From NCBI GenBank assembly GCA_965197675.1, contig OZ240221.1, forward strand, positions 992,001 to 1,056,000: DNA of 64,000 bases, in the 5' to 3' direction. Positions 1 through 8,525 of the stretch are shown here, in pieces (position 1 is the first letter of the stretch; each line of letters begins with the position of its first letter). The notes beneath the pieces were generated by a model, which worked only from the letters and a program-made list of their open reading frames with translations, was not told where the DNA came from and ran no database searches. The translations under genes were made by a program, and so were the position numbers. This DNA is from G965197675 sp965197675. Lineage in GTDB: Bacteria; Chloroflexota; Dehalococcoidia; Plut-88900.

Positions 1-153
1 GTCTATAGCTTTACCCAGCTCTGGCGGCTGCTTGGAAGGCTGCTCTTCTAGAAAAGTGGATAAGCCATGCCTCTCCAGCTTCTCTAACCAGAGAAGATCC
101 AATCTACGCCGCTTGCCCTTAGACGGCCACAGAGGCAGGTCTTGCTGTACCAT
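1..153 (-). CDS. 5' end of an unidentified protein, possibly DUF309-like (runs off the window)
   Basis: The reverse strand is open from an ATG at 153 to the window edge, giving 51 residues (begins MVQQDLPLWPSKGKRRRLD, ends QPPELGKAID). A purine-rich stretch lies about 14 bases before the ATG. It is transcribed away from the ROK gene behind it, with 32 bases between them. The end of the visible part resembles the lead-in of small DUF309 proteins, which continue with a helical FECHE-type motif; that motif would lie outside the window, so the family is a guess. That it is a real coding start is moderately supported by its basic, soluble-looking composition. Confidence 0.4.
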   Translation of the reverse strand, partial: MVQQDLPLWPSKGKRRRLDLLWLEKLERHGLSTFLEEQPSKQPPELGKAID

Positions 154-185
154 GAGGAAAAGTGTGAATCTCCCCTGAAGAGTTA

Positions 186-1169
186 TCAGGACCGGGATTC
201 CTTCGCTAACTCTTCAGCTAAGGACAAAGCTCCCAACATTGCAATCTCGTCACCAAGATCGGTCGCCTCAACACGCAAGTCCATGGCATGGAGAGGGAAT
301 ACGCGTTCACGACACACTCGGTATGCGGGAGCTAAAAAGTAGTCCCCCATCTGTGTTAGACCACCGCCCAGTGTCACCAGCTGTGGGTTGAAGATGTTGA
401 CCACGTTGGCAAGCCCCACCCCCAGATAGTAGGATGCCTTCTTCAGAATATCCTCGCTCATTGCGTCGCCTTTCAAAGCGGCCTGGTGGACCATCTGGGT
501 ATCTATTGTGCCGGGACTGTCGTCGACCATCTGCCGAAGAAGAGATTCCTCGCCTTCCTCTAAGCGCCTAGCAGCCTCCCTGGCTATGGCAGATCCCGAG
601 ACCAGGGACTCCCAGCAACCGCGCCTGCCGCAGCCACATCTAGGGCCTTCTATATCTATGGTCATGTGCCCCACCTCGCCGGCGGCGCCTCGCGCTCCTC
701 GATACACCTCGCCTCCGGCTATTATTCCGCCTCCTATTCCCGTACTCACCGTTATGTACACCATGTCTCGCAGGCCCTGGCCGTGACCTATTCTGTGTTC
801 TGCCAGCACGGAGGCTGTTGCATCGTTCTCCATGGCCACTGGCACTCCCATCTTCTTCTGAAGCATGTCTCGCAGGGGCACATTTTTGAACTTGCGAAGG
901 TGGGGGGAGTTCATAATGCGGCCTTGAGAAATATCCACGGGGCCAGCGGCAGATAACCCGACTGCCGTAAGATGGCCAACGCCGTTGTTGTCGAGAAGCT
1001 CATCGGAGGTTCGAGATATGGCGTCTACTATGACTTGGGGGGCTTCGTTGGAGAGGGATGAGATTTTCCTTTTCCCGATTATGGTTTCGGGAGACTCGGC
1101 GACGGATATTCGCAACGATGTTCCCCCGATGTCGACGCCTAGCAGCAGTGGATTGGACTCTTTATTCAT
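186..1169 (-). CDS. ROK family sugar kinase/transcriptional regulator (glucokinase-like)
   Basis: Predicted cytoplasmic ATP-dependent sugar kinase of the ROK family (327 aa). Visible features are the N-terminal phosphate-binding motif LLLGVDIGGTSLRIS, the ATP/sugar-binding segment TVSTGIGGGIIAGG, and the family's zinc-binding cysteine cluster CGCGRRGCWE followed by SLVSGSAIA. There is no N-terminal winged helix, so it looks like a kinase and not a NagC-type repressor. An ATG 20 codons upstream (1229) is possible, but the start at 1169 is preceded by AGAGAGG and puts the DIGGT motif at the usual position near the N-terminus. Glucose or N-acetyl-sugar specificity cannot be read from the sequence. 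It stands alone with a repeat-rich spacer upstream. Confidence 0.85.
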   Translation of the reverse strand: MNKESNPLLLGVDIGGTSLRISVAESPETIIGKRKISSLSNEAPQVIVDAISRTSDELLDNNGVGHLTAVGLSAAGPVDISQGRIMNSPHLRKFKNVPLRDMLQKKMGVPVAMENDATASVLAEHRIGHGQGLRDMVYITVSTGIGGGIIAGGEVYRGARGAAGEVGHMTIDIEGPRCGCGRRGCWESLVSGSAIAREAARRLEEGEESLLRQMVDDSPGTIDTQMVHQAALKGDAMSEDILKKASYYLGVGLANVVNIFNPQLVTLGGGLTQMGDYFLAPAYRVCRERVFPLHAMDLRVEATDLGDEIAMLGALSLAEELAKESRS

Positions 1170-1363
1170 GGCCTCTCTAGAATCATCAACTGTCCAGAAT
1201 GGGGTTCTTTTCGAGTGGGTCTCACACAATAGTATAAATCAGACCCAGCCAGGTTATAACAGTTGGTTATGCTCAGCCCCTAGAGGAGGTGGAGAGCACC
1301 CTTAGACAAGCTGGGGGCGATGTGAGGGGCGTGACATGCGGGGCAGTGAGCGCCCATGAGGGG

Positions 1364-1493
1364 TCTGTCTCAGAAACGCAAATGCCTTGGGTCCCAACCG
1401 CTCGCCCAGGTGGGGTTTATGTGTGGGGCACGTTCCCCAGTCAAGCTGAGGTCAAGCCCCCCCAGCTCCCTGCCAGAGGGATGCAGGGCCCAG
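1364..1493. repeat. Interspersed element family B, copy 1 (right end missing)
   Basis: Begins TCTGTCTCAGAAACGCAAATG and continues with the same core as the complete copy at 14973-15138: a CCCCAGTCAAGCTGAGG segment, a run of Cs, then CCAGAGGG. The second half of the hairpin and the right terminal repeat are absent; the sequence changes after about 1490. Non-coding. The rest of the 1230-1795 spacer holds this copy, a hairpin repeat and a candidate promoter. Confidence 0.6.
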
Positions 1494-1546
1494 GATTTCC
1501 GTGTCAAGCACGGGAATGACGGAAAAGAGGGGCACGGGAATGACGA
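1494..1546. repeat. REP-like hairpin repeat
   Basis: A short palindrome, TTCCGTG-tcaag-CACGGGAA, is followed by AATGACGG and a second partial copy (CACGGGAATGACG). The same motif occurs at 7443-7463 and, more diverged, near 35270-35340. These 'GGATTCCCG...CGGGAATGACG' hairpins are the usual bacterial REP-type intergenic repeats. Confidence 0.5.
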
Positions 1547-1659
1547 GTGTGGACACCTTTCGGCTAAGGAAAAGGAGCCGGGGAATTTTGTACGCTCCTA
1601 ACCTGTCTCTCTCTGAGTTCGTTTAAATAAGGGGCCAGCAAAATCTCCTTCGTTAGATT

Positions 1660-1689
1660 TTGTCAATATTCTCAATAGTGTTGTAACAT
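1660..1689 (+). promoter_or_regulatory. Candidate sigma70-type promoter for the redoxin lipoprotein
   Basis: TTGTCA at 1660-1665 and TAACAT at 1684-1689 are separated by 18 bases and sit about 107 bases before the ATG at 1796. Each hexamer is one or two bases from consensus. Read from sequence only. Confidence 0.3.
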
Positions 1690-1795
1690 CCAATAGCCAA
1701 CCAGAGAGGAAATGGGGCCGTATGCATCCCCACCCTTCCTTTCACTCAAAATCGAATCCAAGTGTGAAGTTCTGCATCAAATCAAATGTTGAACA

Positions 1796-3052
1796 ATGAT
1801 CAAGCTAACTCGCAGTAAAAAACTTACGATCGCAGCGGTGATTGCTACGGTAATGGTGATAATCGCAGGGGCATGTGGAGGAGATGCCACAGAGACTCCT
1901 CCTTCAGACACTCCAACCCCCGCTACCACGACAGATACGGACTCCACCCCCACTCCACCCCCCCCCACCGAGGTAGCCGACCCCACGCCCAGCATTCACC
2001 CAGGTACACTGGGGCCTGGAGAGATAGGCAGCCTCGCCCCGGAGATCAGAGGCATCACAGGGTGGCTCAACTCTGCCCCGCTCACACTCGAGGAGCTGAG
2101 AGAACAAGTGGTTCTGATCGATTTTTGGACATACACCTGCGTCAACTGTATTCGTACGTTTCCCTACCTCAAGGACTGGCACGACAAGTACAGCAGTGAA
2201 GGATTAGTAATCGTAGGGGTTCACTCTCCCGAGTTCGATTTCGAGAAGAGTCGGGAGAACGTGGCCGAAGCGATAGAGCGACATGGACTGGCATGGCCGG
2301 TAGCACAAGACAACGATTTTGCCACGTGGAGAGCCTTCAATAATCGCTTCTGGCCAGCCAAATATCTTCTGGATAAGGATGGCGTAATAAGGTATCGTCA
2401 TTTCGGAGAAGGAGATTATATCGAGACGGAGGAATGGATTAGAGACTTGCTTGAAGAGATAGGCTCCGATATCTCCGACATCAAGATCGGCGCTGACCAA
2501 GGTCCCAGCGCGGACCCTCAGGCTTCTGCCGATATCAGCACTGGGCAAACCAGAGAACTCTACGCTGGCTGGCGACGCAACCAAGTCGGCAACCCACCTT
2601 ACATCGCCAATACCACCTATTACACTACGCCCACCGGTGTTGTCACCGAATACGAGGATCCGGGAGAGTACTTCAATCACTTTCTAGTATTGCATGGAAG
2701 CTGGATCAAAGAGGATGAGAACATCGTACATGGTAGAGAGACGGAGAACCTGGAGGACTACATTGCTCTCAAGACCTTCGGGACAAGCACCAACGTAGTC
2801 ATCGACTTTGAAGGAGGAGAGCCATTCGAGGTAGTGGTAACGCTGGACGACCAGCCTCTCCAAGAGTTTCAATGGGGCGCCGATATCGCTATGAATGGAG
2901 AAGGACAAACCTATATAGAGGTCGATGAGCCGAAGATGTACAACCTGGTCCAGCTTCCATCTTATGCGGGCCACGACTTAAAGCTAAGCTCCAACTCGAA
3001 CAGGCTCAATGTTTTCGCCTTCACCTTCGGATCCTATCAAACTGGGCCCTAG
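1796..3052 (+). CDS. Thioredoxin-fold lipoprotein with DipZ-like C-terminal domain
   Basis: Predicted exported, membrane-anchored thiol-disulfide oxidoreductase (418 aa). Residues 1-27 are a lipoprotein signal ending in the lipobox AGAC (Cys27). A Thr/Pro-rich linker follows (30-75). Residues about 78-235 form a TlpA/redoxin domain with the active site WTYTCVNCIR (Cys115, Cys118), identical in style to the DipZ/CcdA-associated thioredoxins. Residues about 245-418 match the beta-rich C-terminal domain that follows the thioredoxin domain in DipZ proteins (ending FAFTFGSYQTGP). No CcdA-type membrane domain is encoded nearby, so the electron donor is unknown. The TAG stop is part of a CTAG that borders a repeat element. 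A second thioredoxin-fold lipoprotein follows at 3225. Confidence 0.85.
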   Translation: MIKLTRSKKLTIAAVIATVMVIIAGACGGDATETPPSDTPTPATTTDTDSTPTPPPPTEVADPTPSIHPGTLGPGEIGSLAPEIRGITGWLNSAPLTLEELREQVVLIDFWTYTCVNCIRTFPYLKDWHDKYSSEGLVIVGVHSPEFDFEKSRENVAEAIERHGLAWPVAQDNDFATWRAFNNRFWPAKYLLDKDGVIRYRHFGEGDYIETEEWIRDLLEEIGSDISDIKIGADQGPSADPQASADISTGQTRELYAGWRRNQVGNPPYIANTTYYTTPTGVVTEYEDPGEYFNHFLVLHGSWIKEDENIVHGRETENLEDYIALKTFGTSTNVVIDFEGGEPFEVVVTLDDQPLQEFQWGADIAMNGEGQTYIEVDEPKMYNLVQLPSYAGHDLKLSSNSNRLNVFAFTFGSYQTGP

Positions 3053-3199
3053 GAAAGCTCTGAACAAATGCATACGCCTTTGTCCCATCCACCCGCCCTC
3101 GATAGGTTTTGGATATGGGGAGACGCCCCCCAAGCCCCCCGCCAGAGGGGTGCTTCCCTCTGGACTCCCTCGGTAAAGACTTGTTCAGAACATCCCTAG
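3049..3199. repeat. MITE-like element family A, copy 1, flanked by CTAG
   Basis: A 143-base element (3053-3195) lies between two copies of CTAG. Its ends are inverted repeats: GAAAGCTCTGAACAA on the left and, read on the reverse strand, GGATGTTCTGAACAA on the right. The interior has a strong hairpin CCAGAGGG-gtgctt-CCCTCTGG (3142-3163). It has no coding capacity. The left CTAG supplies the TAG stop of the preceding gene. YTAR-type four-base duplications are known for some IS5-family elements, which is only a lead for a possible helper transposase. Confidence 0.7.
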
Positions 3200-3224
3200 A
3201 GAAAGCAACCCGAAAGACATCCCC

Positions 3225-4160
3225 ATGAAACCCAGAATGCCTCGTCGATTTATAAGAACCACATTGCTCCTTGTCATTATCCTCATCGGTGCTCTCGCTT
3301 GGCATGCCTGCGGCGGAGGACCAACATCAACCCCTGAGCCGGTTCCAACGGAAGAGCCCCCGCCGCAGCTTGATTCCATTCTAGGAACACACGACTTGGG
3401 GGTGGGGACCAATCGAGTATCCTTCCTATTACTGACTGACGAGGGACTAGTAACCACGAATGAGGCCTCGGTAAGCTCTAGATATGTAGGAGATGACTCC
3501 CAACCGGATGCAGTGGAGACGGCCACTCCCAGCTTTCATCTGTGGCCCTTCGGCACTAGAGGGAACTACGTAGTCAACCTTTCCTTCGACAGACCAGGCG
3601 CCTGGGAGTTGGACGTATCGGTAGAGGATTCAGACGGATCGACTCTTACGGGCAATATCCTTCTGGAGGTGAAGGGGGCTACTACCACTCCTTGGATCGG
3701 CGATGAACCTCCCCTGGTCGATACCAAGACGCTGGGGGACGTAAGTACCCTGACGCAGCTGACAGGCTGGTCGACACTGGACCCAGACCTATACAGGAAG
3801 AGCTTGCCGGACGCTCTAGAAGAGGAGATACCGCTAGTGCTGGTGGTCTCCAGCCCCGCTTTCTGTACCACCCCTACGTGCGGGCCTCAAGCGGAGACCG
3901 TACGAGACTTAAAGAACAAGTACTCCGACCAGGCCAACTTCATTCACGTGGACGTGTACGATAACCCCAGTCAAATTGCTACCGATATAGATATGGGCAT
4001 CTACTCGCCCATAGTGGAGGCCTGGGGACTATCGGAGTTGGAGGGCTATCTAAACGAGTCGTGGGTGTTCATCATCGATCAGTCGGGGCGAATCGCAGCC
4101 CGATACGAGGCATACGCTTCCTTGGATGAGCTGGAGCAGGGACTTTTAGAGGTGCTCTAG
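3225..4160 (+). CDS. Lipoprotein with C-terminal thioredoxin-like fold
   Basis: A 311-residue exported protein. Residues 1-29 are a lipoprotein signal (basic start, long hydrophobic stretch, WHAC lipobox with Cys29), then a Pro-rich linker. Residues about 50-150 form a beta-sandwich-like domain (RPGAWELDVSVED) and residues about 185-311 resemble a thioredoxin fold: SLPDALEEEIPLVLVVSSP leads to a CTTPTC pair (Cys214, Cys219) and ends with VFIIDQSGRIAARYE. The cysteine spacing (four residues between) differs from the CxxC of classical thioredoxins, so the redox role is inferred. It lies directly after the redoxin lipoprotein, suggesting a shared extracytoplasmic redox or copper/heme-assembly role, but a repeat element separates the two genes. 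Confidence 0.7.
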   Translation: MKPRMPRRFIRTTLLLVIILIGALAWHACGGGPTSTPEPVPTEEPPPQLDSILGTHDLGVGTNRVSFLLLTDEGLVTTNEASVSSRYVGDDSQPDAVETATPSFHLWPFGTRGNYVVNLSFDRPGAWELDVSVEDSDGSTLTGNILLEVKGATTTPWIGDEPPLVDTKTLGDVSTLTQLTGWSTLDPDLYRKSLPDALEEEIPLVLVVSSPAFCTTPTCGPQAETVRDLKNKYSDQANFIHVDVYDNPSQIATDIDMGIYSPIVEAWGLSELEGYLNESWVFIIDQSGRIAARYEAYASLDELEQGLLEVL

Positions 4161-4537
4161 GAAAGCTCTGTACAAAGGCAGACGCCTTGTTTCCCGCCCT
4201 CCCGCCCCCGGTGGGTTTGGGAGATGGGGGGTGTCCCCCCAAGCCCCCCGCCAGAGGGACACATCCCTCTGGACTCCCTCTGAGAGGTTCTGCGCGGACC
4301 TATTCCTGAGGTGCAAAGGGGGTTGGATCACTCGCCCGCAGTAGGTTTTAGATATGGGGGTGTCCCCCCAAGCCCCCCGCCAGAGGGACACATCCCTCTG
4401 GACTCCCTCTGAGAGGTTCTGCGTGGACCTATTCCTGAGGTGCAAAGGGGTTGGATCACTCGTCCGCAGTAGGTTTTAGATATGGGGGGACACCCCTCTG
4501 GACTCGCTTGGTAAAGACTTGTTCAGAACATCTCTAG
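4157..4537. repeat. MITE-like element family A, copy 2, with an internal 129-base tandem duplication
   Basis: Bordered by CTAG at 4157-4160 and CTAG at 4534-4537, with the same outer ends as copy 1 (GAAAGCTCTGTACAA on the left, TTGTTCAGAACAT near the right). Inside, a unit beginning GAGAGGTTCTGCG is present at 4282-4410 and again from 4411, giving two full hairpins CCAGAGGG-acacat-CCCTCTGG (4251-4272 and 4380-4401). The left CTAG is the stop of the gene before it; the right CTAG is the stop of the reverse-strand aminopeptidase. The peptide readable across it is a repeat artefact, not a gene. Confidence 0.7.
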
Positions 4538-7143
4538 TGTTCTTTTGATTCTCGTGCTGCAAACCACTCCTCCAACTCTCTGTCATTGCGCTTTAGCCAT
4601 TCAACATTGAGCCTGATACGCTCTAACGACTGCTGAACAGTCCTCTGGGCAGAAGGGGCGGGGTGATCCCTGAAGAACCTTTCCACTTCCTCGGCGCGTT
4701 CAGGCGTGGTGAAGGCTTGGGTGGTGGTTACCAATCTGGTTATCATGAACCCGCCCCTACCATATCTCCGATCCAACTCCTTCCAGTTGTCTTTGATAAA
4801 CTCCCAGGCCATGTCCCTTCCCTCGTGGTTAGCTGCCACCCCCGTTATCACGAGGACACTATCCTGAGCCTTAACCTCCGATGACATAGAGCGTTCCAAG
4901 GTCTGTTCAAGCAGCTTCCTTTGCTTGGGTCGGGTCAACGCACCCAGCAGCCGCATCTTCTCCTCGTGGAGGGCGGCCTGTCTCTCCAGGTCCCAGAGAC
5001 TTTGGTAAACTCCCTGGTCTCCTTCCTGGGCAACCAGGCTATACACCACTCCACGAATATCTGGATGGAGAGAGGAAGAGGCCTGGAGATAACGCTGGAA
5101 TCTGCTCTGTGCCTCTTTCAATACATCGGGGTCTCCGTAGACGCCTGAACGCCCCAACACGGCACTTCTGCGCAGCGCGTCCAGGTGCCCCTCCTCGGGC
5201 TTGGCGTCCCAACCGACGCGTTTTGCAATGGGTTGGAATATTTCCCTGGCGCAGGCATAAAACCGGGTGAGATACGGTTTATCCGCTATCGGGGTCTCAA
5301 AGCTCCGAAGCCCGGCCGCCAACTCGCCCAAGACAATGGCGTCCTCCTCATTTTTGTAGGCCTCCACCAGCGATAGAAACAGGGATGCCTGAGCATAGCC
5401 TGCCCGCACCATCGCATAGGCATCGCTGAGAAGCCCCAAACGGTCATCAGCGGGTAGCTGAAAGTCCTCTATTGCGGGTCTAAATCTCTCCCACTCCTCC
5501 AGCGGGTAGTTCACACGATAGAATCCGGTCCGGCCTGCATTAACCTTGACCCAGCCCGGCTCTGCGGAGACGCCTCCCCCAACCAGCGTCACACTTGATC
5601 GACGGTCCTTCAACAGAAGGGCTTCCACGTCGGAAGCTCCCTTTCTCAATATCCTGACCGGCACCTGCCAGGCAGTCTCGTCCTTCTCGCTGCTGCTGAG
5701 GTGCTCATAGAGGAACCTGCTCTGGGACAGCCCGACGTCCACCTTTGACCCCTCACGCCGAGTAGTGACCTGAAGCAGGGGATAGCCCGTCTGCTTTACC
5801 CAGGTATCCATCAGAGAGGTGACAGGCTGACCCGATGCATCTTCCAACGCCTTCCACAGGTCCTCGGTGCGAGCATTTGAGTATTGATGAGTCGACAGGT
5901 AGCTCTGAAGTCCTCGCCTGAATACATCCTCACCCAGGAACTGCTCTAGCATCCGTAGAATAGAGGCCCCTTTGCTGTAGCTGATGGCATCGAATATCTC
6001 CCTGATCTCGGCGGGGTCATTCACCCTGGCTTCGATGGGATGGGAGTTCCTCAACCCATCCAGATTGAGGCCCGCGTTGGTATCATCGGACACGAACTGT
6101 GTCCACATATCCCATTCAGGGTGCAAATGGTCTGACGCCTTATTACCCATCCACGAGGCAAAACTTTCGTTGAGCCACAGGTCGTCCCACCACTCCATGG
6201 TGGCGAGATCACCAAACCACATATGGGCCATCTCGTGGGCAATGATCTCCACGATCCTCTGGCGGGTCTGAGCAGCCGAATTATCGGGGTCAAAGAGTAG
6301 CGCCACTTCCCTATAGGTGATAGCGCCCCAGTTTTCCATAGCTCCTGCGGCAAAGTCGGGGATGGCTATATGGTCCAGCTTCTTTAGGGGGTAGGGAATG
6401 CCGAAGTAGTCGTTGAAATAGGAGAGCAGGTTTACGGCACTCTGCAAAGCAAAAGCGCCGTGCTGCTCCTTCCCGCGAGTTGCCCATACCCTGACCAGAG
6501 TTCCTCCCGATGTTTCCCTTTCAACCGAGGCCATATCCCCCACTATGAAGGCCAGTAGGTAGGTAGACATCTTGGGCGTTTCGGCAAAGCTGACGGACTT
6601 CGTACTATCGTTATTAGGAATCTCACTTATCACGTGAGCGTTTGATATGGCTGTCAGGTCCGAGGGAATGATCAGCGTCACCTCAAAGGTCGCCTTGAGA
6701 GAGGGCTCGTCCCAACAAGGAAAGGCGCGTCGAGCATCGGTAGCCTCGAACTGGGTGGTGGCCAGGAACCGATGCTGGCCTTCTGCGTCAGTATACTGGC
6801 TTCGATAGAAACCCCTAAGCTGATCATTAAGAATGCCAGTGAACTTTAGGGCCAAGGAGGCACGTCCCTGTGGGAGAGGCTTATCGAAAGTTAGGGTGGC
6901 TCTTTCCCGCGATTCATCAATGTCAATGGAGGTGGCGGAGAGTGTGCTCTCGTCCGACAGGGCAATCTGAGCAGAGAATATCTGTAAGTCCGATGCGTTG
7001 AGAACGACGTCGATAGTGGGCTCAAGGATCTCAACGTCCACGGTTTCCTCTCCTTGAAAGGTAGCGGCGTCCAGATCCGGCCTCAGAGAAAGGCGGTACT
7101 TTATGGGACGCACGTTGGTAGGCAGACGGAAGGAGTCGGGCAT
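4534..7143 (-). CDS. pepN: M1 family zinc aminopeptidase (aminopeptidase N type)
   Basis: Zinc metallopeptidase that removes N-terminal residues from peptides (869 aa, a full-length M1 enzyme). The exopeptidase motif GAMENWG begins at residue 267 and the zinc site is HEMAH (303-307) with Glu326 in LWLNESFASW. The N-terminal beta-saddle domain (1-200), the thermolysin-like catalytic domain (about 200-430), a small beta domain and the helical ERAP1-like C-terminal domain (about 510-850) are all present. There is no signal peptide, so it should be cytoplasmic. The ATG at 7143 has AGAGAGG 11 bases before it, and a TATAAT (plus-strand ATTATA at 7180-7185) lies upstream. Gene symbol is by family only. 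Confidence 0.92.
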   Translation of the reverse strand: MPDSFRLPTNVRPIKYRLSLRPDLDAATFQGEETVDVEILEPTIDVVLNASDLQIFSAQIALSDESTLSATSIDIDESRERATLTFDKPLPQGRASLALKFTGILNDQLRGFYRSQYTDAEGQHRFLATTQFEATDARRAFPCWDEPSLKATFEVTLIIPSDLTAISNAHVISEIPNNDSTKSVSFAETPKMSTYLLAFIVGDMASVERETSGGTLVRVWATRGKEQHGAFALQSAVNLLSYFNDYFGIPYPLKKLDHIAIPDFAAGAMENWGAITYREVALLFDPDNSAAQTRQRIVEIIAHEMAHMWFGDLATMEWWDDLWLNESFASWMGNKASDHLHPEWDMWTQFVSDDTNAGLNLDGLRNSHPIEARVNDPAEIREIFDAISYSKGASILRMLEQFLGEDVFRRGLQSYLSTHQYSNARTEDLWKALEDASGQPVTSLMDTWVKQTGYPLLQVTTRREGSKVDVGLSQSRFLYEHLSSSEKDETAWQVPVRILRKGASDVEALLLKDRRSSVTLVGGGVSAEPGWVKVNAGRTGFYRVNYPLEEWERFRPAIEDFQLPADDRLGLLSDAYAMVRAGYAQASLFLSLVEAYKNEEDAIVLGELAAGLRSFETPIADKPYLTRFYACAREIFQPIAKRVGWDAKPEEGHLDALRRSAVLGRSGVYGDPDVLKEAQSRFQRYLQASSSLHPDIRGVVYSLVAQEGDQGVYQSLWDLERQAALHEEKMRLLGALTRPKQRKLLEQTLERSMSSEVKAQDSVLVITGVAANHEGRDMAWEFIKDNWKELDRRYGRGGFMITRLVTTTQAFTTPERAEEVERFFRDHPAPSAQRTVQQSLERIRLNVEWLKRNDRELEEWFAARESKEH

Positions 7144-7733
7144 ACTAATGGAACCTCTCTAGATTCTGCTGGAGTTGACATTATAGCTCAGATTACCATC
7201 CTTGCTGAGACATGATGGGACGGATATTGAAGAAGCATAGGGAGAGGAGAGGTCCTTACAGAGGTTCCTCTCAGGGTTGTATCCCCCCGTAGAGAGCGTA
7301 AGCGTCGCCCCTAAGCAAGCAGGTAACCCCGGGGGGTATCGAGTCAGGGAGCCTGGAGACTTGGTCCAACCCCCGCTCATGTCCTTCGACTGGGTCAGGG
7401 TGGGTGGATGCTCCGGTCGGTCCCGTCCCCTCCTCGCCTGGATTCCCGTGTCAAGTACGGGAATGACGGGATAGAGGGGGTGGGCGGGACTAGCTTACGG
7501 CGGCCCAGGTGGACATCCTGGACGTGAGGCCAGTGCAGGGGACAGTGATAAAAACAGCCCACGCTTCTTAGCTGCCTTACTCCACTTCAGTTCCTGCAGC
7601 AGCATCACAGCTCGGAGAAAAGGGCAAAGCGTCACTAGCCTATTGGACGAGTACATTGGATTGACACGGAATGATTCTGGACGGTACGATAGCGTTGATT
7701 TTAGGTTATTCAAACGACTGAGAATAGGAGACA
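7144..7733. other. Intergenic spacer with REP hairpin
   Basis: No convincing gene. It holds the reverse-strand upstream region of the aminopeptidase, a REP-like palindrome TTCCCGT-gtcaagt-ACGGGAA at 7443-7463 followed by TGACGGG, and the leader of the next gene. Short open frames here lack ribosome sites and biased composition. Confidence 0.5.
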
Positions 7734-8513
7734 ATGAGTAAGCTGCTAGACAGATTAGAACAAATTTCCCAACCTGCCCAGAGGCGTTTAGGGTTTGCTA
7801 CGTCCCAGGTCGAGATCTCTACGCCCCCCATGGCCCTGGTTTTGCGTTTCACCGATGACAGCAAAGGAATGGTCAAGAATGCACCAGAAACCGCAGATGC
7901 CGTTATTGTTAGGGCAAACAAGTCCAACTCCATAAAGAATACTATCAAGAATACCAGCGACCTTGACGATGCCATTCCGTGGGGCATTCATTTAAATCAG
8001 GCCTCATCAGGGGAAATCGAAGAGCTTCAGAAAGCAGGATGCGACTATCTAGTGTTCGGGACTGACGATACTCAGGCTTCCATACTTAACCATGAGAACA
8101 TAGGCAAGGTACTGTCCTTAGGTCTCGGCTTGGAAGAGAGGTTCATGCGAATTCTCGAGGACATCCCAGCGGAAGTCATGCTCCTAGAGGTAGAGGACAA
8201 AAGCCCCCTCACCCTAAAACAGTTGATGGAATACAGAACCGTCCTGTCTTCGGTGAGCAAGCCAGTACTAGTAACGACACCGGCGAGTCTTTCCGAGGAT
8301 GACCTGACTTCTCTCTATAACATAGGTATGGTAGGAATAGTGATTGATGCACAAACCGAGGGTGATCTGAAGCAGGTGCCCAGGCTACAGAAAGCCATAG
8401 AGTCTCTTCCGCCTCGGGAAGAGGACGATAGGGGAAGAATTGGGGCTGTTCTGCCTCACTCCACACCCAGTCCAGGCGCTCCCGAATTCGGCCCCGACGA
8501 AGAGGACGAATAG
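7734..8513 (+). CDS. Conserved hypothetical protein, TIM-barrel-like
   Basis: A 259-residue soluble protein I do not recognise at family level. It starts at an ATG with GGAG a few bases upstream (ATAGGAGACAATG). The pattern of alternating strands and helices (ALVLRFTDDSKG, DAVIVRANKSN, GCDYLVFGTDD, EVMLLEVEDKS, KPVLVTTPASL, GMVGIVIDAQ) reads like a (beta/alpha) barrel of the phosphate-binding kind. The last 30 residues are acidic and Pro-rich and probably disordered. No catalytic motif is evident. It converges with the MFS transporter gene, 12 bases away. Reality of the gene is well supported; function is unknown. Confidence 0.65.
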   Translation: MSKLLDRLEQISQPAQRRLGFATSQVEISTPPMALVLRFTDDSKGMVKNAPETADAVIVRANKSNSIKNTIKNTSDLDDAIPWGIHLNQASSGEIEELQKAGCDYLVFGTDDTQASILNHENIGKVLSLGLGLEERFMRILEDIPAEVMLLEVEDKSPLTLKQLMEYRTVLSSVSKPVLVTTPASLSEDDLTSLYNIGMVGIVIDAQTEGDLKQVPRLQKAIESLPPREEDDRGRIGAVLPHSTPSPGAPEFGPDEEDE

Positions 8514-8525
8514 CCGTATTAACCC

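Noticed and set aside
4146..4445. Reverse-strand frame of 99 codons with an internal peptide repeat
   Set aside because: It is the translated 129-base DNA repeat of the interspersed element; no ribosome site and it overlaps the elements exactly.
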